DNA of 64,000 nt from Sedimenticola hydrogenitrophicus (GTDB taxonomy: Bacteria; Pseudomonadota; Gammaproteobacteria; Chromatiales; Chromatiaceae), in contig NZ_JANIOA010000013.1 in NCBI RefSeq assembly GCF_025175675.1, forward strand, positions 1 through 64,000, given 5' to 3'. The notes under the pieces were generated by a model that did not search any database, had not been told where the DNA came from, and saw nothing but the letters and a program-made list of their open reading frames with translations. This document shows, one piece after another, positions 30,484-36,686 of this stretch (position 1 is its first letter; each line of letters opens with the position of its first letter). Both the position numbers and the translations under genes were made by a program.

Positions 30484-30981
30484 GGTTCCTCCCTGTGTTT
30501 ATGATTGTCATGGCAAGAGCCGGTGTTGCAAGCGGGCGGCCCTCTCCCTGTCCACGGGTGGGTTCCAGCCTTCATCGCCCGAATAAACCACCTATTCCCG
30601 TATGGTAACCCCGCATCAGCCTGCAACCATTCAACTTTAGGTGAAGAGGGGGCCACAGGCTTGAGACCGGGTTATCACATTGCTACCGGGGCCTGTCGAA
30701 GTCCGGAGGTTTGAATCCTTTCGCGTTCAGTGTTGTCGCCAAACACCGACATTATTTATCCCCTGATTCAACAGTTTGCCGGCAAGCCCCCGCCGATGTC
30801 GCCGTGTGGCAACAAAAAACGGCGAAACTGCATGAGGGGGCGCCATGGGAGTGGTTGCAAGCCATTGTTGTTGTTTGATTACCTGGATTGGCATGGCACT
30901 TGAATGGGTGGTGTCAGTGGCACAGTTTGCCTGGTACTTTTGGCATGGTGGTTCAAGAGAACCACACAGGAGGAAGTGAAT
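30484..30981. other. Intergenic region, no gene seen
   Basis: 498 bp between a minus-strand and a plus-strand gene, so it should hold both promoters. The word TGGCATGGCACTTGAA (30889-30904) resembles a sigma-54 -24/-12 element but departs from it at the key -12 GC. A second TTGGCATGG occurs at 30939. The short frames here (30505-30714 plus, 30444-30656 minus) look like chance. Confidence 0.4.
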
Positions 30982-31512
30982 ATGAATACCATTAACAGAT
31001 GCGGATTACCTTTGGTCACGGCATTCATGGTCGGTCTGGCGTTGACGGCACAGGGGACCGGTGCCACCGAGAACTCGACGGCTCCGGCTGAGCGTGCCGA
31101 ACAGCCTGAAAATCCTGCCACACAGTTTACGGAGATCGACAGTAACGGTGACGGACTCCTAAGTCAGGCCGAGTTTTCTGCCCTTGAGTTCAAGGAGGGA
31201 TCGTTTAACGCCGCCGACACGGACGGCAACGGTTCACTCGACCAGTCGGAGTTTGTCAAGGCACGCTCTATCAGTGAGCGTCTGGCGGTGAAGGAGTATG
31301 CAACCGACAGCTGGATCACCACCAAGGTAAAAGCGGTACTGATCAAGGAAGACATGCTCGAAGGAATGACGATCGGAGTGGAGACCAGGGACGGCGTGGT
31401 GCAACTTTCAGGGTGGGTGAAGAACCGCGACCAGATGGAAAAGGCCCAGTCCCTGGCCAGTGAGGTGAAGGGTGTGCGCCGGGTTGAGAACGACCTGAAG
31501 ATTGAGGGGTGA
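30982..31512 (+). CDS. Periplasmic EF-hand and BON-domain protein
   Basis: 176 residues. A signal peptide (about 1-27, LVTAFMVGLALTAQGTGA) is followed by two EF-hands, DSNGDGLLSQAEF (about 54-66) and DTDGNGSLDQSEF (about 77-89). A BON domain then runs to the end (DSWITTKVKAVLIKEDML ... VRRVENDLKI, about 108-175). BON domains bind membranes or polymers and occur in OsmY-like stress proteins. The combination with EF-hands suggests a calcium-responsive envelope protein, which is inference. The start at 30982 is chosen because AGGAGG lies at 30969 and the signal peptide begins there, although the frame is open upstream to 30904. It is convergent with the LysR gene. Confidence 0.85.
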   Translation: MNTINRCGLPLVTAFMVGLALTAQGTGATENSTAPAERAEQPENPATQFTEIDSNGDGLLSQAEFSALEFKEGSFNAADTDGNGSLDQSEFVKARSISERLAVKEYATDSWITTKVKAVLIKEDMLEGMTIGVETRDGVVQLSGWVKNRDQMEKAQSLASEVKGVRRVENDLKIEG

Positions 31513-31564
31513 TCGACTCCTCAAATACACGCTTTGCCGATTAACGACCGATTGAGGCGACGAC

Positions 31565-31590
31565 GGGAATCCCGCGCAAGCGGGATTCCC
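31565..31590. terminator. Hairpin between convergent genes
   Basis: GGGAATCCCGC, loop GCAA, GCGGGATTCCC forms an 11 bp perfect stem. It lies between the 3' ends of the EF-hand/BON gene and the LysR gene. There is no T-run on either side, so it may be a weak bidirectional terminator or a repeat-derived hairpin. Confidence 0.5.
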
Positions 31591-31601
31591 GAATCATCCG
31601 G

Positions 31602-32480
31602 TTAGTCCGTTACCTGGCTCAACAGCCAGTCCCTGAACAGCGCCACCTTGGGGTCGTCGACGCGGCTCTCGGGATAGACCAGGAAGTAGCCGTTGCTGCC
31701 GGTGGCATTGATCTCCAGCGGCATTACCACCCGGCCGCTGGCCAGCTGCTGCTGGATCAGGTGGCGGCTAACGATGCCGTAACCCAGCCCGGCCTCCACG
31801 GCATCCAGCATCAGCGGCGAACTCTGAAAACCGATGCCTCTCTCCAGATCAACCGCTTCGATACCGGCGGCGGCGAACCACTCCTGCCAGTCGGTTACCT
31901 TGGGCCTGACGTGCAGCAGCGGCAGCCGCCTCAGATCATCGGCCGATTTCGGGCCCCGGCCCTCCTCCAGCAGTTTCGGGCTGCACACCAGCACCAGCTC
32001 CTCGCGAATCAGCAAGTGGCTCTTCAGGCCTTGCCACTGCCCCTTGCCGTAACGCACCGCCAGGTCCACATCAGAGTGGCTGAAATCCACCAGTCGCATG
32101 GAGGTGGTGATCTCCACCTCCACCCCCGCATGGCCGGCGTAGAAGTCGTAGAGGCGGGGGATCAGCCAACCACCGGCAATGGCCGGGGCGACGTTGATGC
32201 GGATTACCTGATCCTGGCGGCTCATGATTCTTCGGGTTGCCTCGCCGATCTGCTCCAGGCTCAGGCGGATGACCGGCAGGTAGGCCTCGGCCTCCGGCGT
32301 TAACTCCACCTGGCGCGTGCGGCGTCGGAACAGCCGTACCCCAAGGTACTCTTCCAGGCTCTTGATCTGGTGGCTGACCGCCGAGGCGGTGACATGCAGC
32401 TCGGCGGCCGCCTGGCTGAAGCTGAGGTGGCGGGCGGCGCATTCGAAGGTGCGGACGGCGTTCAGTGGCGGCATGGTCAT
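31602..32480 (-). CDS. LysR-family regulator, GcvA-like
   Basis: 292 residues. An N-terminal winged helix (MTMPPLNAVRTFECAARHLS, then SFSQAAAELHVTASAVSHQI) is followed by a substrate-binding domain with the GcvA-type LVCSPKLLEEG and GIGFQSSPLMLDAVEAGLG. The frame is open to 32591, but the start at 32480 (or 32474) matches family length. GcvA-like proteins usually control a divergent gene. Here the divergent unit is a small ORF (32630) and a cysteine-hydrolase-like gene (32914). The target is inferred from this arrangement. Confidence 0.88.
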   Translation of the reverse strand: MTMPPLNAVRTFECAARHLSFSQAAAELHVTASAVSHQIKSLEEYLGVRLFRRRTRQVELTPEAEAYLPVIRLSLEQIGEATRRIMSRQDQVIRINVAPAIAGGWLIPRLYDFYAGHAGVEVEITTSMRLVDFSHSDVDLAVRYGKGQWQGLKSHLLIREELVLVCSPKLLEEGRGPKSADDLRRLPLLHVRPKVTDWQEWFAAAGIEAVDLERGIGFQSSPLMLDAVEAGLGYGIVSRHLIQQQLASGRVVMPLEINATGSNGYFLVYPESRVDDPKVALFRDWLLSQVTD

Positions 32481-32629
32481 GGCTTCATATAGATGAGAAA
32501 AATTCACCAATAATTGAAAATTGATCGTTTGTCTAGTGCTTTGTGTATGAATACAGTTCAACTCATGAAGGATCCATCGGGCCATTCCCAATCCTTCGTC
32601 CAGTGTTTTGAACTGTCCAGGAGGTCATC

Positions 32630-32860
32630 ATGAACCAGCGTCAGCTACAGCCAGCAAGATCCTGCCGTGACGCGGCGGGAACCACTATCCGCCGTTCCCT
32701 GGACGGCAGTATCGATATGCGTTTCTACCGCCACCGCGCCCACTGCCTGCGATCCGAGGCCGCCTGGGATATCATCAGCCACATGAGCCGGGTGTTGCCG
32801 TTTTTCCGCCGTGATGACGCGATGCCGCGTCCCGCCCGGACAGACTGCACTATGCTTTAA
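32630..32860 (+). CDS. Small basic protein of unknown function
   Basis: 76 residues, rich in Arg and His, with IDMRFYRHRAHCLRSEAAWD in the middle and FFRRDDAMPRPARTDCTML at the end. AGGAGG at 32619 lies ideally before the ATG. The frame is divergent from the LysR gene and just upstream of the isochorismatase-like gene. I do not recognise a family. The strong ribosome-binding site and the LysR context argue for reality, while its short length and arginine-rich composition leave doubt. Confidence 0.5.
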   Translation: MNQRQLQPARSCRDAAGTTIRRSLDGSIDMRFYRHRAHCLRSEAAWDIISHMSRVLPFFRRDDAMPRPARTDCTML

Positions 32861-32913
32861 TTCTGCACAGGGATTCTGCAGGGGATTTCGCACAGGCACC
32901 AAACGGGGGGAGT

Positions 32914-33585
32914 ATGGGCTGGAAAACCGATTATCGTTCGTTCTATTACCAGGGCGCGCCGGAACCCGAGGATCTGCTCCTCCCCCCCGGGGAGACGGCG
33001 CTGCTCACCATCGATATCCAGAATATCTACCTGCAGCTGGCGGACGACCCCACCGAGCGGGCGCGCTGGGCGCCGTTCCAGCAACGCATGCGGGAGATCG
33101 TCATCCCCACCGTACAGGGGTTGCAGGCCCGTTTCCGCGCCCGCGGCATGGATGTGTTGCATGCCCGTATCGCCTGCCTGCTGGAGGATGGCCGGGACCG
33201 CTCCCTGAGCCAGAAGAAACCGGGCTGGAACTACCTGCTGCTGCCCAGGGACGAGCCGAGTTCGCAGTTTGTCCCGGAACTGACCCCGCCGCCAGGCGAA
33301 GTGGTGGTGACCAAGACCACCGACAGCGCCCTGACCGGCACCAACCTGCGCCTGGTGCTGCACAATATGGGGATCAGGAACGTGGTAATGACCGGCATCT
33401 TCACCGATCAGTGCGTCTCCTCCACGGTGCGCAGCCTGGCCGATGAGAGCTTCAATGTGATCGTGGTCGAGGACGGCTGTGCCGCCGGCACCGAGGAACT
33501 GCATCGGCGTGAGTTGGAGATCATCAACATGATCTATTGCCACGTCCTCTCCAGTGCCGAACTGGTGGAGATCATGGGCCTCTGA
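32914..33585 (+). CDS. Isochorismatase-like cysteine hydrolase
   Basis: 223 residues. The family's catalytic Asp is in LLTIDIQNIY (Asp34), the Lys in VVVTKTTDSAL and the Cys in GIFTDQCVSSTVR, so all three are present. Members hydrolyse isochorismate, N-carbamoyl compounds, nicotinamide or ureido acids, and the substrate is not evident. The start ATG follows GGGGGGAGT, which serves as ribosome-binding site. It may be regulated by the LysR protein encoded upstream in the opposite direction. Another C-N hydrolase lies far away at 48.5 kb with no obvious link. Confidence 0.88.
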   Translation: MGWKTDYRSFYYQGAPEPEDLLLPPGETALLTIDIQNIYLQLADDPTERARWAPFQQRMREIVIPTVQGLQARFRARGMDVLHARIACLLEDGRDRSLSQKKPGWNYLLLPRDEPSSQFVPELTPPPGEVVVTKTTDSALTGTNLRLVLHNMGIRNVVMTGIFTDQCVSSTVRSLADESFNVIVVEDGCAAGTEELHRRELEIINMIYCHVLSSAELVEIMGL

Positions 33586-33671
33586 CCCTACCGCATCAGC
33601 CAATGATAAACCGCCACCAGTGCTCTTCCAATGAGGGCGGCGAGTCTCTCCTATACTTCTACAGACACTAA

Positions 33672-33831
33672 GGGCCCGCGCAAGAATATGTTCCTGTATT
33701 CGGTCGTCCCTGAACCCCGCTGGCGGCGTTACGCTTTTTGCCAAGGGAACAAGCCATTGCCTGCAAAGCGTGCCTTGCCAGCGTGGCCCGGGAACGCCCT
33801 CGGTACTACGGAATTATCCTTGCACGGGCCC
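33672..33831. mobile_element. MITE family A, copy 2 (inverted)
   Basis: A 160 bp element, GGGCCCGCGCAAGAATATGT to GAATTATCCTTGCACGGGCC plus C, flanked by TAA on both sides (33669-33671 and 33832-33834). It aligns in reverse complement to copies 1 and 3, sharing TTGCCAAGGGAACAAGCCAT and CTGCAAAGCGTGCCTTGCCA. The terminal arms have diverged by a few bases relative to the other copies. It occupies most of the gap before the DUF169 gene. Confidence 0.8.
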
Positions 33832-33894
33832 TAAGGTGTGTCTATATAGGTGGATCAGCCTCGCCTCGTTCGACGAACTGTCAGGGAGAGAACT

Positions 33895-34620
33895 ATGTCG
33901 CAACAGACAAATCAACAACTGGCGGAGGAGCTGACCAGCGCATTGGCGCTGCAGCATCAACCGCTGGCGATCAGTTTTACCCAGGCGCCGGTACCCGGCG
34001 TCGAACCGTTCGCGGAGGCCATACCGGAGCCCACCGAAGATGGCCGCAGCGGACGTGTCCCGGCCGGTTGCGTATTCTGGATGAAGGCCGCCGAGCGCAC
34101 CTTCAGTACGGTGGCGGAAGACCATGGGAACTGCAGTGTCGGCAGTGTCACCCACGGATTCAAGACGCTCGAAGAGGTCGGTAACCTGTCCGATGTGGGT
34201 GCGCTGGTCGGGGCCGGCTGGGTGGCACCGGAGATGTTCCCGCAGATTCCGGTGGTGACCGAGCGTTTTCGTTATGTCACTTACGGGCCGTTAAAGGATT
34301 CACCGAGGCTGCCGGATGTGGTGTTCCTGCGCATCAATGCGAAGCAGGCCATGACCCTGTCGGATGCCATCCCGGGCCTGCGTTTCGAGGGCAAGCCGCA
34401 GTGTCATATCGTCGCCATTGCCAAGGAGCAGGAGATGGTGGCGGTAAGCGTCGGCTGTATGCTCAGCCGCGTCCGGACCGGTCTGCCGAACAGCGAAATG
34501 ACCTGCGCCATACCGGGTAGCCGGCTGGCCGAGGTGACCCAGATGATCAAAACGACCGCGGTCATCGATGGCACCGTGGCGAACTATGCCAGTGAGGATT
34601 CCAGGCGTTTTCGCCTGTGA
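33895..34620 (+). CDS. DUF169-family protein
   Basis: 241 residues. It matches the DUF169 pattern as I know it: an N-terminal helical part with LALQHQPLAISFTQ, then RVPAGCVFWMKAA and TFSTVAEDHGNCSVGSVTHG, and a C-terminal half with VGCMLSRVRTGL and MTCAIPGSRLAE. Conserved cysteines in the N-terminal half (GC, NCSVG) and in MTCAIPG may bind a cofactor, as this family is related to proteins annotated near tetrapyrrole or C1 metabolism, but no function is proven. The start at 33895 has AGGGAGAGAAC before it. It is monocistronic and follows MITE copy 2. Confidence 0.85.
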   Translation: MSQQTNQQLAEELTSALALQHQPLAISFTQAPVPGVEPFAEAIPEPTEDGRSGRVPAGCVFWMKAAERTFSTVAEDHGNCSVGSVTHGFKTLEEVGNLSDVGALVGAGWVAPEMFPQIPVVTERFRYVTYGPLKDSPRLPDVVFLRINAKQAMTLSDAIPGLRFEGKPQCHIVAIAKEQEMVAVSVGCMLSRVRTGLPNSEMTCAIPGSRLAEVTQMIKTTAVIDGTVANYASEDSRRFRL

Positions 34621-34754
34621 CGTTGTTCGATTGATGCGGTGGCAGGCTCGGCGCATCTGATTCGCCGGAGGAACACCCTTGGCGCGAACGGTTTCTGGCG
34701 TTCGGCTCTGCTCGGGTTCAAGCTAATGACCTCTCGACTCCAATTCCCGATCCT

Positions 34755-35132
34755 TCACCAGCGACCGGTGCGGTTGCGGCTGCGTTTGTGCCGTTGCAAT
34801 CGCTGGTTGAGGGCGGAGGTCATCTCATCCTCGTTCAGATAACCATCTCCATTATTGTCGATCTCCTCGAAGCGGAGCGGGGGGAGATAACTCCGGGGTT
34901 GTTCCGCCGTTTTGCGCCGGTGCTCCACCCCGGCGAGAAAGCGTTGGTACTCGTCGCGGCTCAGCACCCCGTCCCGATCCAGATCATGGATGGAGAACGG
35001 GCCGGGGCCGGGCTGAACCTCTGGTGGTGTGACGGCCGGGGGGGCAGCAGAAGCCCCGCCGAGGCTCAAGGTGCCGGCCAGAAACAGTACCGCCGCCAGT
35101 GGGGCAGGTCGTGACGCGCGTGATCCGTTCAT
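34755..35132 (-). CDS. Secreted EF-hand protein linked to the hydrogenase small subunit
   Basis: 125 residues. A signal peptide (about 1-29, PLAAVLFLAGTLSLGGASA) precedes a proline-rich linker and two EF-hand loops, DLDRDGVLSRDEY (about 50-62) and DNNGDGYLNEDEM (about 92-104). The C-terminus is basic (RLQRHKRSRNRTGRW). It starts 10 bp after the hydrogenase small-subunit gene ends, on the same strand, so the two are probably one transcript. A calcium-dependent structural or assembly role next to the periplasmic hydrogenase subunit is inferred, not known. Confidence 0.8.
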   Translation of the reverse strand: MNGSRASRPAPLAAVLFLAGTLSLGGASAAPPAVTPPEVQPGPGPFSIHDLDRDGVLSRDEYQRFLAGVEHRRKTAEQPRSYLPPLRFEEIDNNGDGYLNEDEMTSALNQRLQRHKRSRNRTGRW

Positions 35133-35142
35133 AGTGGCTCCC

Positions 35143-36336
35143 TCATTTTTTCGACCCCAGATACTTTCCCAGGATATTCAGCTGGTCATCGGAAAAATCC
35201 AGGCGCTTGTGTGAGCGGATACTCCCGGAACGGAGCAGCTCGGGGATCTGATCCCCCGGGGTCTCGAACCCGGCCGGGTCGGCCGAATGGCAGTAGATGC
35301 AATTCTCTTCATAGAGCTGCCGGCCGGCATCTCTGGCTACTGCGGGCGGTTCGTTGCGGGGCGGGGCGGGGGGCAGTATCTCATCCAGGCTGACGTAGAA
35401 CCCGCCAGCATCCCAGAACCCCGGTTCCGAACAGCCCAGGCAGGGGTGGCCTGCATCGATGGGCGAGCTGGTCCCCTCATTCCACTTGTAAACACTGCAG
35501 GCGTTGCGGGTGACCGGACCCCTGCAGCCCAGCCTGTACAGGCACCAGCCGTTACGCGCGCCCGCATCGTCGAATCGTTCGGCGAATTTCTGTTCCTGGT
35601 AGTAATGGAATCGGGGGCAGCGTTCATGCACCGTGTGGGCATAGAAACTCAACGGTCGACACCGCTCATCCAGTGCCGGGAACTGGTCGAAGATCAGGTA
35701 GTGTGCCAGTACGCTGCTGATGGCGATAGGGATGGGTGGGCAGCCGGGCAGGTTGATCAGCGGCCGGGTGTCGATCCGCCCGCTCTCCATCAGTTCGGCC
35801 ACCCCGGTGGCGCCGGTCGGGTTGGGACTGGCCGCCGGCAGGCCGCCGAAGGCGGCGCAGCTGCCGATGGCGATTACCGCCGCCGCGCCGGCGAGGCACT
35901 CCTGCAGCAGTTGCAGATTGCTCTTGCCGGCGATGGTGGAGTAGACACCGCCATCCGCCACCGGGATGGAACCATCGACAATCAACAGATAGCTGCCGAA
36001 GCTGTTCTTCATCGCCTCCAGCCGGGTCGCTTCCGCCGCCTCGCCGGCCGCGGCCTGCAGGGTGTGGTGATAGTCCAGCGAGAGATAGTCGAACATCAGT
36101 GACTCGATGGTGGGGGCGTGGGCGCGGGTAAAGGACTCGGTACAGCCGGTACACTCCTGAAAGGAGAGCCAGATCACCGGCGGACGTCTGGCGCTTCCCA
36201 ACCGCTCTGCCAGCTGCGTTGCGGCTGCGCCGGGCAGGGCAAGCAATGATGCCACGGCGGTGCAGAACTTTAGCAGCGATCGCCGGCTGATCCGGCGCTG
36301 ATCCAGCGACGCGCCCAGGGAGATGGGTTTCGACAT
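35143..36336 (-). CDS. [NiFe]-hydrogenase small subunit with C-terminal c-type heme motif
   Basis: 397 residues. A Tat signal (RRISRRSLLKF, about 14-24) directs folded export. Proximal-cluster cysteines are visible as ECTGCTESF (Cys62, Cys65), GSCAAFGG and LPGCPPIP. The distal and medial cluster ligands follow in HERCPRFHYY, GWCLYRLGC, NACSVYKW and HPCLGCSEPGFWD. The membrane anchor usual at the C-terminus is replaced by about 50 residues holding CIYCH (346-350), a c-type heme site. His376 is a possible second axial ligand, and no Met follows the motif. CTGC rather than CTCC suggests the standard proximal cluster, not the oxygen-tolerant type. No large subunit or maturation gene is nearby. 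It is followed by an EF-hand gene. Confidence 0.9.
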   Translation of the reverse strand: MSKPISLGASLDQRRISRRSLLKFCTAVASLLALPGAAATQLAERLGSARRPPVIWLSFQECTGCTESFTRAHAPTIESLMFDYLSLDYHHTLQAAAGEAAEATRLEAMKNSFGSYLLIVDGSIPVADGGVYSTIAGKSNLQLLQECLAGAAAVIAIGSCAAFGGLPAASPNPTGATGVAELMESGRIDTRPLINLPGCPPIPIAISSVLAHYLIFDQFPALDERCRPLSFYAHTVHERCPRFHYYQEQKFAERFDDAGARNGWCLYRLGCRGPVTRNACSVYKWNEGTSSPIDAGHPCLGCSEPGFWDAGGFYVSLDEILPPAPPRNEPPAVARDAGRQLYEENCIYCHSADPAGFETPGDQIPELLRSGSIRSHKRLDFSDDQLNILGKYLGSKK

Positions 36337-36410
36337 GGCAATGTTTTCCGAACGGTGTCACGGGTTACAACAACCGAATGATGGGGAGATCCGGCGTGCG
36401 GGTTGGTGTT

Positions 36411-36428
36411 TGTTCTGTCGGCAGAACA
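36411..36428. promoter_or_regulatory. Palindrome between divergent hydrogenase-type and fadE genes
   Basis: TGTTCTG-TCGG-CAGAACA is a perfect inverted repeat of 7 bp arms. It lies 75 bp upstream of the hydrogenase small-subunit start in a 350 bp gap (36337-36686) that otherwise shows no gene. It may be an operator, but the regulator is unknown. Confidence 0.35.
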
Positions 36429-36686
36429 GATTCTACGTCACGCCCGGCAGAATGGAATATACCCGTCGGCGCCATTTTCACACCGGGTGACTTGGGTCAA
36501 TCAGCGGCCGGAAGTGTCTGTGCCGGCTGGGTGGTTGTCGATAAAACCGCCAGGTAGTCTCTCCTGATCGTCCGGTTGATTCGTTATTCATTTACTGCCT
36601 ATTTAATCTGGCCTACTCTAGGCTTAATGGATCGCGCACCGGTGTGCGGTAGATATCACTCAAGTCTGATCTTCAGGGGGAAGGGG

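Noticed and set aside
30939-30960. Second TTGGCATGG word as a sigma-54 element
   Set aside because: The -12 position reads CA instead of GC, too far from consensus.
33631-33834. Plus-strand frame spanning MITE copy 2
   Set aside because: It is translated MITE sequence. Equivalent frames in the other copies are interrupted.
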